Shown piece by piece: positions 33,732 through 43,039 of a DNA stretch of 64,000 nucleotides. Origin of the DNA: a bacterium (lineage in GTDB: Bacteria > Planctomycetota > Planctomycetia > Pirellulales > Pirellulaceae); assembly GCA_016124445.1 (NCBI GenBank), contig WGNR01000013.1, forward strand, positions 99,460-163,459, given 5' to 3'. A program made the position numbers and the translations under genes. Position 1 is the first letter of the stretch. Each line of letters begins with the position of its first letter. The notes beneath the pieces were generated by a model. It ran no database searches. It saw only the letters and a program-made list of their open reading frames with translations, and was not told the DNA's origin.

Positions 33732-36242
33732 TTAGATGATGGCCAGCGGATCGCGATCATGCTCGAGCGTGCCCCGAGTGACGCCGACGCGGTTCATGGC
33801 ATTCAGTTCTCGCCAAACCTCTTCGCCTGCCACACTGCCTTGCAGAAGCTGGCGGTAAAGATCTACCACGCGGGCAATCTCGGCAGGCGGGTCGTCATAC
33901 AGCAATTCGACGCGGAAGTTCCGTACGCCGAGTTCGATCATCGGCTGCACGATTTCGGCCCCGCTTTGCGGCGTTTTGTTGAACAACGTATTGCGGCAAC
34001 CGACGTCCGCTTTCAACGGGTGCTCGGCACCGACGCGATCGCGTAGCTGGACTTCGTGCTCGTCGCATGGCCGGCCGCAATTGGTTTTGTCGGTACCTGG
34101 CGAAAGAACGCTGCAGAAGACGCAGTGCTCCATGTGAAACATTGGCATGTGCTGGTGAATCACCGGTTCCAGCAAGTGCGCCGCACCATGCCGAGCCATC
34201 ACCAGCATCTGGTCACGATTCAAATCGTACGACGGCGTAATTCGCACCGCGCCATGCTGACGAAGCCAATCGACTGTCAACTCGTTGGCCGCGTTGAACG
34301 AAAAATCGGCCACGCAGGGCTGGCCCAATTCGGTAAAGAACTTCAGCCCCGATAGGTTCCGCACGACATAGCCATCAGCCCCATGCTTGGCCAACGCCTT
34401 GAAGATACCCATCTCGCCGGGCTTCTGAATCCGCGGCGTTACCAGAAAGATCTTCGCTTGAAATTCGTGCGTCAGCGGTACCGCCTCTTTGTACTGACGG
34501 ATGTCTTGGAAGTCGGCGTAGACAATCCCGACGCCGGCGTTCAGGACCGCTTCCAATTGATGCAGCGAACGCGTCAACACAATCAACTGGGCCGGGTCCG
34601 GCTCGACGCGGGGCGGTTCGACTTCGGCCTGCATCTGCGAGAGGACCAAATCATGTTCGATCGTGCGGCCGCGTGTTGCCATCTGCTGACGAGCCTCGTC
34701 GAGCCGTGCGACCATTTCCTTGCGGAGCTTGCCCAGCAAACTGAGCGGCACCATCGGCTGGCCGGCGATCTTGGCAGTCAGTTTTTCGAGAGCATAGCCG
34801 GTTCCTCCCAGCCGCGAAAACTGCTCGGTGAGGGTTGCTTCCGTCAGGGCATGTTTACGAGCTTCTTCAAGTGCTTGCTCCGTCTCAAACTCGAATTGCC
34901 CCAACGCTTCGCCTTTAACAACGATCCGAAGTGGCTTGCCGACCTGGGCCGCGGCTTCGATCGTCAGCGGTAGGTCACGGCCATGCAGTTCCCCGCTGAA
35001 CGACTTGCGAAGTTCGCGCGTCAGGGCCGGATCGTCGCTTTTCCAAACTTTCAAGCCAGGCACCAAGTACTGGAAATCAACCGAGCCGCGAGGAAAGTCG
35101 ACTTCAACGATCCCGCTGGTCGCCTCGCCGGTAACGCGTCGTCCGTTTTGGCTAACCGTGAAAACGCGGCCACCCTGCTCTTGTCCAGCGGCGCGGTTGC
35201 CTTGGAAAACGATCCCGTCGCCTGCTTTCAGTCTGCCGAACAATTCCAGCTTGACCCGTTTTCGCCGATCATCGACCGCAACCAATTCCGCCACCAGAAC
35301 ACCCCGCTTGGCGCTGCTGGTGGCCGGCACGAGCATCTTGTGATCGCAGCCCCGCAGCCAGCCAGGCGAGAACCCACGCGAGAAGCTGAGTTCCATTTCT
35401 TCAATCTGACGTGGCGTGAAGGTAACCGGTTTGCCAGCCATCGCCGCATCGATCGCCTGACGATAATGCCGCGTAATGTTGGCCACGTATTCTGGCGTCT
35501 TCAGTCGGCCTTCGATCTTCAGCGACATGACGCCCGCTTTGACCAGGTCCGGTACCAGGGCGAACGCCGCCAGGTCTTGCGGGCTAAGCAGATACTTCTG
35601 GTCTCCCAGGTCGATATCGGCACCGTCGCAAATCAGTTCGTACGGCAAGCGGCAGGCCTGGGCACATTGACCTCGATTGGCACTGCGGCCACCCAGCGAT
35701 TCGCTGGTCAAACATTGCCCGCTGTAGGCCACGCACAATGCTCCATGCACAAATGCTTCGAGCGGCATCTTGGTTTTTTCGTGGATCTTCGCGATCTCAT
35801 CGACCGACAATTCGCGAGCAAGCACGACACGCTCGATCCCGGTCTGCTCGATTTCGGCGATGCACTCGGCACTGGTCAACGTCATTTGCGTCGAGGCATG
35901 GATCGGCAGTTCCGGGGCCGTTCGACGGATCAGCCCGACCAGGCCGAGGTCTTGCACCAGCACGGCATCGGTTCCGGCTTCGGCGATTTGGCGAATGATT
36001 GGCTCGATCGTCGCAAGTTCGTCAGAGAAAACGAGCGTGTTGACGGTCGTGTAACCCCGGACCCCGTGCCAATGGAGCATCTCCATCAAGCGAGGCAGAT
36101 CGTCCAGCGTGAAGTTCTTTGCTCTTGCGCGAGCATTAAAGCCTGTTTCGAGCCCGAAATAGATGGCATCGGCCCCGTTGGCAATCGCCGCGCGAGCACA
36201 ATCCCAATCGCCGGCCGGGGCGAGAAGTTCAGGTCGAGTCAT
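33732..36242 (-). CDS. U32 family peptidase / RlhA-like rRNA hydroxylation protein
   Basis: 836 residues from the ATG at 36242; an ATG 8 codons earlier is also possible, and neither has a clear ribosome site. The N-terminal half is the U32 domain: PELLAPAGDWDCARAAIANGADAIYFGL, the signature EAFVHGALCVAYSGQCLTS and GRSANRGQCAQACRLPYEL, whose Cys residues resemble an iron-sulfur cluster site. The long C-terminal half, with CVFCSVLSPGTDKTNCGRPC, matches the extended U32 proteins with the DUF3656-type region. E. coli RlhA of this type takes part in hydroxylation of a 23S rRNA cytidine. An rRNA-modification role is more likely than protease activity, but remains inference. Confidence 0.85.
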   Translation of the reverse strand: MTRPELLAPAGDWDCARAAIANGADAIYFGLETGFNARARAKNFTLDDLPRLMEMLHWHGVRGYTTVNTLVFSDELATIEPIIRQIAEAGTDAVLVQDLGLVGLIRRTAPELPIHASTQMTLTSAECIAEIEQTGIERVVLARELSVDEIAKIHEKTKMPLEAFVHGALCVAYSGQCLTSESLGGRSANRGQCAQACRLPYELICDGADIDLGDQKYLLSPQDLAAFALVPDLVKAGVMSLKIEGRLKTPEYVANITRHYRQAIDAAMAGKPVTFTPRQIEEMELSFSRGFSPGWLRGCDHKMLVPATSSAKRGVLVAELVAVDDRRKRVKLELFGRLKAGDGIVFQGNRAAGQEQGGRVFTVSQNGRRVTGEATSGIVEVDFPRGSVDFQYLVPGLKVWKSDDPALTRELRKSFSGELHGRDLPLTIEAAAQVGKPLRIVVKGEALGQFEFETEQALEEARKHALTEATLTEQFSRLGGTGYALEKLTAKIAGQPMVPLSLLGKLRKEMVARLDEARQQMATRGRTIEHDLVLSQMQAEVEPPRVEPDPAQLIVLTRSLHQLEAVLNAGVGIVYADFQDIRQYKEAVPLTHEFQAKIFLVTPRIQKPGEMGIFKALAKHGADGYVVRNLSGLKFFTELGQPCVADFSFNAANELTVDWLRQHGAVRITPSYDLNRDQMLVMARHGAAHLLEPVIHQHMPMFHMEHCVFCSVLSPGTDKTNCGRPCDEHEVQLRDRVGAEHPLKADVGCRNTLFNKTPQSGAEIVQPMIELGVRNFRVELLYDDPPAEIARVVDLYRQLLQGSVAGEEVWRELNAMNRVGVTRGTLEHDRDPLAII

Positions 36243-36411
36243 GGAGGAGGCCTGATCGCTCGTCATCAGATTTCGATTGTCGCCCTGCGAAGGAAAGAAG
36301 GTGCTCGCGAATCGGTTGATTTTACCGGCCCATCCACCGGGCGGGTAGGTACGAAATGAGCGACTTCACCCGGAAATGCCGCCGATTGGCAACTTTGCCC
36401 GACCCAAGAAG

Positions 36412-36451
36412 GTAAAAAGATGGCCTGCCTGGCAAATGCCAGCAGGCCATC
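36412..36451 (-). terminator. Intrinsic terminator after the hemerythrin-like gene
   Basis: Read on the minus strand, GATGGCCTGCTGGC (36451-36438) and GCCAGGCAGGCCATC (36433-36419) form a stem with one bulge and a 4-base loop, followed by TTTTTACC. It is 39 bases after the hemerythrin-like stop. Confidence 0.88.
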
Positions 36452-36489
36452 ATGCGACGCACGCTTGGATTGTTTCAGGCGGAGATGGT

Positions 36490-36930
36490 TCAGTCACCCA
36501 CGCCGATATCGTCTTCTAGCGCTTTCTGAACGATCGCGTTTTCCTGGTGTTCGTGACTCAGAAAACGGGTCGCGAAATCTCGGAAGCGGACATGAAACGT
36601 CGCAAGTGTTTCTTCCGGACTGTGGTGCATATCGTCGAGCATCGCATCGACATCGCTCAGCAGCAGCCGGTGTTGCAATCGAAGTTGCTCGCATTCGGAA
36701 GCGTAACGAGGAGCGATATTGATCGTATCGCGTAGATAGCCGCCATTTTCTTCACGGGCAAACTGCTGGTACATCATGTCGCGAAGTTCGAGCAAACCTT
36801 GGACAAGCGTGTCGGCGGAATCAGCCTCGGCGGTGATTCGATCCGCTTCCTCCAAAAGGTCGTGAAGCAGGGCATGCTCCGTAAGAAGTTGGGTTACAGC
36901 CGCATCAGACAAACGTTGCAGGTCGGGCAT
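36490..36930 (-). CDS. Hemerythrin-like domain protein
   Basis: 146 residues of all-helical character. Candidate di-iron ligands are spaced as in HHE proteins: H19 and H23 in TEHALLHDLLEE, E60/E61 in AREENGG, H87 in LQHRLLLSD, and H126, H128 and E130 in LSHEHQENAIVQ. Hemerythrin-like proteins bind oxygen, NO or iron and often protect against oxidative or nitrosative stress. The exact ligand set differs from canonical hemerythrin, so binding activity is not certain. It is a single gene with its own terminator. Confidence 0.72.
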   Translation of the reverse strand: MPDLQRLSDAAVTQLLTEHALLHDLLEEADRITAEADSADTLVQGLLELRDMMYQQFAREENGGYLRDTINIAPRYASECEQLRLQHRLLLSDVDAMLDDMHHSPEETLATFHVRFRDFATRFLSHEHQENAIVQKALEDDIGVGD

Positions 36931-37018
36931 GGCATCCTCCTAAACAATGAGGAACTGATCGATGATCGCCCCTTTCTGGTTATTTGAGTTGCGAGTCCTG
37001 CAATCCGTTCGTGTCCCT

Positions 37019-37399
37019 TCACTTGTCGTTGTATGACGGAAACTGTGAGGCGTCAATGAATTCCTGGAACGAATACTCTAAAAAGAACGAGCGATCTACC
37101 ACGTGATCGCTGGCGGCTCCGATTAGGTCGATTACGATCCAATAATTGAGTTGCGGCGGTTGCCCTTGCTTGAGAAAAATGCTGGATTGGGCAGACTTTA
37201 TCGCGCATTCGCCAGGCCGAAGAAAACGACGCTCGAAGAACAATTCCCAGCCATTTCCATGGCTTTGATTGTTTGCTAGCACGTTTTCAGAAGGGCAACC
37301 TATCCCCTGGTAGGGTATACTAGGCGGGATTCCCGCACCGGGGATTATTTCCACGGTTAGATGCCGCAAGGAGTTCCTCTTGGACAACGAAAAAGACAA
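37019..37399 (-). CDS. Possible small hypothetical gene, overlapping the DUF4261-like start
   Basis: A frame of up to 126 codons, starting at a TTG, with a GTG alternative 15 codons in. The final ~75 residues read like protein (GWELFFERRFLRPGECAIKS, QPPQLNYWIVIDLIGAASD), but no homology is recognised and no ribosome site precedes either start. The first 20 bases lie opposite the start of the convincing plus-strand gene at 37380, so if real it begins just inside or at that gene. It could be chance; the 450-base gap it fills otherwise holds nothing visible. Confidence 0.25.
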   Translation of the reverse strand: MSFSLSKRNSLRHLTVEIIPGAGIPPSIPYQGIGCPSENVLANNQSHGNGWELFFERRFLRPGECAIKSAQSSIFLKQGQPPQLNYWIVIDLIGAASDHVVDRSFFLEYSFQEFIDASQFPSYNDK

Positions 37400-38276
37400 C
37401 TCGCGAGATTACGTAGTTCGCCTGTTCTACAAATCGCAGCCCGAGGTCTCGAAGGCCGCTCTTCTCGACGAAATGCAGAAATATTCAGAAGGCTTCGCAC
37501 CGCGTGACGGCAAGCGTGATTCGGATCGGCTCGACTTTCGGCATCCGAAGTTCGTGACCAATATCGGCGGTAAGTCGGTCGGAGCGACCTGGAGCATTCA
37601 AACCGAAGAGATCGAATACCCTGGCGACCTGACTCCCTACATGCCGGCCCTGGAACAATCGTGGCTGTGGGACGATGCCGAAAAGTCGGTGGGCGACTGC
37701 GAGCATCAATTGGTCGTCTTGGATCAAACCGCCTCGAACATGCGTCCCCTGGAACGGCTGCAGATGATGCAGAATCTGGTTGCCGGTCTGATAAGCGTTG
37801 CCAAATGCGATGCGATTTACTGGGAGGCAACCGAGCAGTTCATCGAACCAAAATCGTTTGTTGAAGGATTGCACGAATTCAAAGCCAAACCTTGGAAAGC
37901 ACCTGGGGCGCTCAACGTACGAGTAGCCCGGGTAGTGGGCTACGGCGAACGCCGCGACGACGATTCACGTGACATCATTATCGATAGCCTCGGTTTGGGC
38001 ATCTTGGGCTGGCCTGACTTTCAATGCCACTTCCGGGGACTCGACTGGCGGGAAATCCAGCAGATCATCTTTGAAAACGCCCTTGATGTCTTCGAACACG
38101 GGCCACGTCTGCAAGATGGCCAGGCATTCACCAGCGTCAACTCGAACCAGGTTTGGAAGTGCCGCTTTGAAGAGTCTCTGCTAGGCCCGCCGCGAAAGGT
38201 GATCGATATCGATCCCGGCATTCCGTACTGTGCCGGAATGCGTTACGCGGTGACCGCTGGGGTCTACGTGAAATAG
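37380..38276 (+). CDS. DUF4261-like protein
   Basis: 298 residues from TTG at 37380, with AAGGAG six bases upstream. The overall order of GATWSIQTEEIEYPGDL, LEQSWLWDDAEKSV, the CEHQLVVLDQ strand, CDAIYWEATEQFIEPKSFVE and SLGLGILGWPDFQC matches DUF4261, a family of unknown function found with toxin-immunity-like neighbours in several bacteria. No such neighbour is recognised here. The protein has no signal peptide and no membrane segments, with a C-terminal CRFEESLLGPPRKVIDID. It is 120 bases upstream of the AhpD-like gene and probably has its own promoter. Confidence 0.6.
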   Translation: MDNEKDNSRDYVVRLFYKSQPEVSKAALLDEMQKYSEGFAPRDGKRDSDRLDFRHPKFVTNIGGKSVGATWSIQTEEIEYPGDLTPYMPALEQSWLWDDAEKSVGDCEHQLVVLDQTASNMRPLERLQMMQNLVAGLISVAKCDAIYWEATEQFIEPKSFVEGLHEFKAKPWKAPGALNVRVARVVGYGERRDDDSRDIIIDSLGLGILGWPDFQCHFRGLDWREIQQIIFENALDVFEHGPRLQDGQAFTSVNSNQVWKCRFEESLLGPPRKVIDIDPGIPYCAGMRYAVTAGVYVK

Positions 38277-38396
38277 CTCACGGCCGTAACTTTCTTTGAC
38301 GATCACCGAATACGCGTGTAACCTGCGTTCGAATTCGGGAATCCTAGAGATCAGATTCGCCAAACAACTGGCAACCCTGTTACTAGGAGAAAACTC

Positions 38397-38945
38397 ATGT
38401 CCCGATTGCAACCGATTCCGCTGGAAAGTGCCGAAGGTAAGACCCGCGAACTCTTGGAAACCGCCAAGAAAAAATTGGGCAAGCACATCAATCTGGTCGC
38501 TACGATGGCGAACTCTCCTGCCGTTCTGGAAGGCTACCTTAGCTTCTCTGGCGCAATGAAGCACTCGAAGCTTTCCGCCAAAATTCGTGAAGCTATCTCC
38601 CTGGCGATTGGTGAAAAGAATCATTGCCAGTACTGCGTTTCCGCACATACCGCGGTGGGCACCATGGTTGGTTACACCAGTGAAGAAACCGTGGGAATCC
38701 GGCAAGGCGTATCTTCCGACCCCAAAACTCAGGCCGTGATTGATTTGGCATTGGCAATCGCCGATACGAAAGGCGTTATTAGCGACCAGCAGTTCGCCGC
38801 GGCCGTTGATGCCGGACTGACCGACGAAGAGATTTCGGAAGTGGTTGCGTTGGTGGCGCTCAATTTCTTCACTAACTTCTTCAACCACGTCGCCGACACC
38901 GAAGTCGACTTCCCCAAGGTTGAATTGCTGACGGCGAATGCCTGA
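38397..38945 (+). CDS. Carboxymuconolactone decarboxylase/AhpD-like protein
   Basis: 182 residues with TAGGAG before the ATG. The AhpD-type active site is complete: Glu in REAISLAIGEKNHCQYCVSAH with the CxxC pair C77/C80 and His84. The MANSPAVLEGYLSFSGAMK lead-in is typical of the family. Such proteins act as thiol-based alkylhydroperoxidase partners or related oxidoreductases. It is monocistronic by position, with a hairpin at its end shared with the convergent beta-helix gene. Confidence 0.88.
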   Translation: MSRLQPIPLESAEGKTRELLETAKKKLGKHINLVATMANSPAVLEGYLSFSGAMKHSKLSAKIREAISLAIGEKNHCQYCVSAHTAVGTMVGYTSEETVGIRQGVSSDPKTQAVIDLALAIADTKGVISDQQFAAAVDAGLTDEEISEVVALVALNFFTNFFNHVADTEVDFPKVELLTANA

Positions 38946-38964
38946 GCGGCGGCCATGTCAATTC

Positions 38965-38999
38965 GCGAGCTACTCCGATCGAACCGGTGGGTAGCTCGC
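38965..38999. terminator. Hairpin between convergent ahpD-like and beta-helix genes
   Basis: GCGAGCTAC (38965-38973) and GTAGCTCGC (38991-38999) form a perfect 9-bp inverted repeat with a 17-base loop. It covers the stop codon of the beta-helix gene. There is no clear T-run on either strand, so a terminator role for one or both genes is only likely by position. Confidence 0.35.
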
Positions 39000-41024
39000 C
39001 TGGCTTGCCTTTCGGCGCCACGTTTCCAATCCGTACACGCCAACGTCATCGGTCGAGAAAGGCTTGAAACCCAGCTTAAGCGCCGGTGAGTCCTTGGCCA
39101 ACGTGAAATTGAAATGCTGTGGATCGGCGAACTTTGGATCGGCCACGATCGAACCTTGCTCGTGCCCCAGCTTTTGCCATTCGGCGAGCGACTTCCCTTC
39201 GAACGTGACCGGTCTGCCGGAGGCATCGAAGTAGCAGTTGTTCGAGCTGTCGTACTTCACCTTGCCGAACTGGCCATCCAGCAGCTGGCCGGTATCGTAG
39301 TAGACGATGTTCTTCTCAAAGACAAACGACCGATGCGGCTCAGGCCGCGATGCCCGCAGTTGATCCAACAACGCGAACGCCAGGATGTTGTTTCGCACGA
39401 TGTTATCTTTGCCGTAGTGCTGGTGAAAACTGCCCGACTTGGTGCGATAGACCAGGTTATTCTCGAACAGGATGTCGCTGCTTCCTTCGTCCGTGTACAG
39501 CCCCCAGCCGCCATAGCTGAACGAGTAAATATCGTGCAGCACGTTGCCGCTGACGACCGAACCTTCCGAAGGTCCCAACGTGTAGATGCCTCCCATATCG
39601 CTCAGCACGCCGTAGCCCAGGTGATGGATGTGGTTCTTGGAGATCGTGTTGCGTTTGGCGAGACTCTCGGCGTATCCCCATCGCCAACCGACCGATACGC
39701 CGCTGTAAAAGTAATCGGCGATCTCGTTGTGGCTGACCACGTTGTCGCCGCTATGGCCGATCCATAGCCCGACCGCACATGGCAAGATGCGGCCGCCGCT
39801 GCACAGGATGTTGTTGTCGACGGTAATGTGGCCTGTTTGCAGGTTTGGCTCGTGATGAATGGCCGTTTCTCCGATGCGTAGACCGCCTGCCCCCGTATCG
39901 TGAACCCAACAGCGCCGGACCTGGCACTCGTGGCAACCATGCCGCAGCCAGACTCCATAAATCCCGACGTGCCCGATCTCGCAATCTTCCAGCACTACCT
40001 GACGGGCTCCGTCGATCTGAACCGCCGCTTCAACAGGCGAGGCGGCCTGACTTGGTTCAAAACCCCTGGCTGGCGTCGTCCAGCGGCTGTGGCAGAATCG
40101 CAGCCCGTGGAATTCGACATGCTCTACGAATTGGCCTGACTCAGGGTTACCGTGAATAACCAACAACTTCTCCAAACGCGGGACGATCATCCTCAGCTTC
40201 GAAACATCTTCGCCTGGGCGAGGCAGGTACGTGATCGTTCCGTCGGGCGACGCGTACCACTCGCCGGGTGTGTCGAGCGCGGCGGCGAAGTTTTCCAGTC
40301 GAATCTGCGAATGCGAGTCGATCGGGTTATGCCCCTTCATCTGCCGGCCGGAGGTCACCAGGGCATTTTCTTCCGGCAGAATCTTATCGATATGTCTCCG
40401 CGTGTTGTCCCATTTGTGATAGGCCAGGAATTGAACCTGAGAGACTTCCTCCGGGGTGATCTTGGCCAGGGTCGCTGCAAAATCCGCGGCAGACATTCGA
40501 ATCGTTTGCCGGGCCGGCTGTTTCGGTTGAACCTCTTCGGTCACGCTGACAACCGATAGCAGCCCTTCGTCCGGTTCGCGGGCCAGCGTTGTTGCGTGAC
40601 TACCAGCGATCAACTGTTCCGGCATGGGATTGCGAAGCGCTTCCGGCAAGGTTGCTTGCCAACCTTTCGCCGCAGGCTTCCAGCCGGTGACTTCACTGCC
40701 ACCAGAAAACACCACTGGGGTTTCATCCAAGGCCCGATAGATGACCGGAAACTCTTTCGACCCGCTGTCGACCGGTAAAAACTCCAACGGTGCGTCGAGC
40801 CAATAGGTTCCGCCAGCAACCCAAACGGTGTGCGCTTCGGTTGGCTTGCCATTTACTTTGACGGCACGAATGGCATCGCGCGCGGCGGCCAGCGAGCCGA
40901 ACGGATCTTGCTTGGTCCCAGTAGCTTGCGGGCGGCCATTGGGGACAACGTACCAATGGGCGGCAGATAGCGGGGAAGAGAATAAAACCAACAGGCACAG
41001 CGAGGCAGTGCAAAGCGACTTCAT
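38970..41024 (-). CDS. Secreted right-handed beta-helix protein (GH141/PL-like)
   Basis: 684 residues. A signal peptide (MKSLCTASLCLLVLFSSPLSA) leads to AHWYVVPNGRPQATGTKQDPFGSL, then AVWVAGGTYWLDAPLEF, and repeated short NxxHxxG-type coils typical of right-handed beta-helices (IVNDNI, NNILCSGG, KNHIHHLGYGV). The N-terminal set (YVVPNG, GGTYWL, PVIYRAL, VFSGG) resembles carbohydrate-active beta-helix families such as GH141, which act on fucosylated or pectic glycans. It is likely a secreted polysaccharide-degrading enzyme, consistent with sulfatases and DUF1080 proteins elsewhere in the window. Catalytic residues cannot be assigned by eye. Confidence 0.7.
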   Translation of the reverse strand: MKSLCTASLCLLVLFSSPLSAAHWYVVPNGRPQATGTKQDPFGSLAAARDAIRAVKVNGKPTEAHTVWVAGGTYWLDAPLEFLPVDSGSKEFPVIYRALDETPVVFSGGSEVTGWKPAAKGWQATLPEALRNPMPEQLIAGSHATTLAREPDEGLLSVVSVTEEVQPKQPARQTIRMSAADFAATLAKITPEEVSQVQFLAYHKWDNTRRHIDKILPEENALVTSGRQMKGHNPIDSHSQIRLENFAAALDTPGEWYASPDGTITYLPRPGEDVSKLRMIVPRLEKLLVIHGNPESGQFVEHVEFHGLRFCHSRWTTPARGFEPSQAASPVEAAVQIDGARQVVLEDCEIGHVGIYGVWLRHGCHECQVRRCWVHDTGAGGLRIGETAIHHEPNLQTGHITVDNNILCSGGRILPCAVGLWIGHSGDNVVSHNEIADYFYSGVSVGWRWGYAESLAKRNTISKNHIHHLGYGVLSDMGGIYTLGPSEGSVVSGNVLHDIYSFSYGGWGLYTDEGSSDILFENNLVYRTKSGSFHQHYGKDNIVRNNILAFALLDQLRASRPEPHRSFVFEKNIVYYDTGQLLDGQFGKVKYDSSNNCYFDASGRPVTFEGKSLAEWQKLGHEQGSIVADPKFADPQHFNFTLAKDSPALKLGFKPFSTDDVGVYGLETWRRKASQASYPPVRSE

Positions 41025-41115
41025 CAGCAGAATCCAGAGGCGGGGGATGGAAGGCGGGAAGGTTCAACAAACTCTATGATAGACCCAATGTTGCCTGCGT
41101 TCCAATCAGGGCAAC

Positions 41116-42942
41116 CTATTGGTTGTCGAGAGCGTTAAGCCCTCGCTTGGCTTCGTCGACCAGATTGCTGCCCCACGCCTGCTCTTTCAGCAGTTGAATC
41201 ACGCCGACATAGATTCTGCGGGCCTCGTCAGGTTTATCCGTGGCGATTGAATTGGCGTATTCCAAACGTTGCTGAATGGTAGCCGTTTGCTGTTTGCTTT
41301 GATGCAAAAGTGAGTTGTTCAATTGTTTCAAACGTCGCTCGGCCAGAACCAGGCAGCGGGCAATATCACCTTGCTGCGAATCGGCCGGCCCGAAGGCAAG
41401 CAAGATGCCCTGTAATTTGTCGCGGGCCGCCATCGGATCGTAATCGTTAAGCTTCATCGCATCGAGGTAGATCTGCTCGATCGGATGCAAGCCCTGACCG
41501 CCGCGGCCAAGATTGGCCGCCAGCCGATAACGATTCTCCTGTCGGCGCAGATTGAGTTCTTCACGAAGTTGAACCACATATTCAGCGCGTTGATCTTCCG
41601 GGAATCGTTCGAGGAAGTCGTCCATTTGCGTTGCGACGCCGGCCAGATCTCCTTCCTCGGCACTGTTTTCAATCGTACTGAACAGTGCATCCGCATCAGG
41701 CTTTCGCGGTGCGATGAACATGATTCCGACAATGACTCCTAAGGCGACGATTAGTCCTCCGATTTGTAGATAGTTCAGCCACGCATTGCTCCGTTCACGC
41801 CGAGAATCTTCCTCCGACTTACGTTGTCGCTGTTCGGCCACCGTCGTAAAACGTGTGTTTGAACCGTCCCCCTCTGCGCGACGTTGGGTAATGATCGTAT
41901 CGGAAGCACGCGATGGCGTATCGCTTCCAGGGGAAGGTGGAGCGACGCCGGAGGACGCGGCGGCATCGCTGGTGTATTGCATCGTTGGTGCTTCAGCCAA
42001 CTCTCGGGCCTGAGGATCGATCGTGGGCAGATCATCGACGCGGTCCTTGAGTTGATATTCGCCCCCTGGCGCAACGGGTGCCCGCGTGGAATGATCGGCC
42101 AGGTTCAAATCGAAGTCAGTGTCTTCGGGAAGTTCAAGTAGCGCCTCCAACCGCCGACAGAGTGCCCTGGCGGTAGGAACCCGGTTATCGGGGTTCTTCT
42201 CTAAAAGCTGGGTAATCAGTTGGGCAAGGTCGTTGGGAATGTTCGTTGCCAGGCGATCGATCGGAATCGGTTCCGAGTAACGCAGCTTGTCGAGGATTTC
42301 GGCGATCGTACTTCCTCGAAATGGCGGCTGACGTGAAAGCATCGCGTACATCAATGCACCCAAGCTGTAGAGATCGGCCTTGGGAGTAACTCCTTCGCCA
42401 AAGGCCTGCTCCGGCGCCATGTAATCTGCCGTGCCAACAATACCACCCGCCATTGTCACTCCGGTCGCCCCGAAGAGCCGAGCGATCCCAAAGTCGAGAA
42501 TCTTGACCTTGTCGTGGCGGGTGATCAGCACGTTGGCCGGCTTGATGTCGCGATGCACGATCCCCATGTCATGGGCTTGCCGCAAACCGGAGGCGATTTC
42601 CAGGCTGTAGCGGACGACGGTTCGCCAGCTCTTGATCGGTGTCTTGACGATCACTTCCGCCAAGCTGCGGCCATCGACCAGTTCCATCGCATAAAACAGT
42701 TCTCCATCTTGCTCGCCAAAACCAAACAGCCGGACAATGTTAGGGTGCCGCAGTTGCAATAGCGTTTCAATCTCGCGTTGGAAACGCTCGCGCAGGCCCT
42801 CGTTGTTAGACATGCCGGTCGGAAGCACTTTGATGGCCGCCTTGTCGCCGGTGCGCTCGTCAATGCCACGATAGACGGTTCCCATGCCACCGCTGCCGAT
42901 GGTCGTTTCCAGACGGTAGGGCCCCATCTTTTTGTCGGTCAT
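41116..42942 (-). CDS. Transmembrane serine/threonine protein kinase
   Basis: 608 residues from the ATG at 42942; the frame is open 19 codons further up without a ribosome site. The kinase domain has the glycine loop GSGGMGTVYRG (16-26), AAIKVL (K38), the catalytic HRDIKPANVL (D132), DFGIARL (150-156) and GTADYMAPEQAFGE. It ends near residue 275. A linker rich in Pro, Ser and Thr (to about 400) is followed by one membrane helix (about 430-450, IGGLIVALGVIVGIMFIA) and a C-terminal helical domain rich in Gln, Arg and Leu. It has the typical single-spanning sensor-kinase architecture of planctomycetes. The stimulus is unknown and no sigma or phosphatase gene is adjacent. Confidence 0.9.
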   Translation of the reverse strand: MTDKKMGPYRLETTIGSGGMGTVYRGIDERTGDKAAIKVLPTGMSNNEGLRERFQREIETLLQLRHPNIVRLFGFGEQDGELFYAMELVDGRSLAEVIVKTPIKSWRTVVRYSLEIASGLRQAHDMGIVHRDIKPANVLITRHDKVKILDFGIARLFGATGVTMAGGIVGTADYMAPEQAFGEGVTPKADLYSLGALMYAMLSRQPPFRGSTIAEILDKLRYSEPIPIDRLATNIPNDLAQLITQLLEKNPDNRVPTARALCRRLEALLELPEDTDFDLNLADHSTRAPVAPGGEYQLKDRVDDLPTIDPQARELAEAPTMQYTSDAAASSGVAPPSPGSDTPSRASDTIITQRRAEGDGSNTRFTTVAEQRQRKSEEDSRRERSNAWLNYLQIGGLIVALGVIVGIMFIAPRKPDADALFSTIENSAEEGDLAGVATQMDDFLERFPEDQRAEYVVQLREELNLRRQENRYRLAANLGRGGQGLHPIEQIYLDAMKLNDYDPMAARDKLQGILLAFGPADSQQGDIARCLVLAERRLKQLNNSLLHQSKQQTATIQQRLEYANSIATDKPDEARRIYVGVIQLLKEQAWGSNLVDEAKRGLNALDNQ

Positions 42943-43039
42943 AGGGAATTCACTTTTGATGAAACGGGAACGCGCAAGTGGCCAGGTCGAGTCGAACAAG
43001 CCTATTATAGCGCCGACCGAGCCAAACTTCGACGACCGA

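Noticed and set aside
34983..36359. Very long open frame (458 codons) on the plus strand
   Set aside because: It lies wholly opposite the U32 gene, has no recognisable family sequence and reflects codon-position bias of the coding strand.
41090..41115. GTTGCC/GGCAAC repeat just after the Ser/Thr kinase stop
   Set aside because: Six base pairs with a 14-base loop and no T-run; may be chance.
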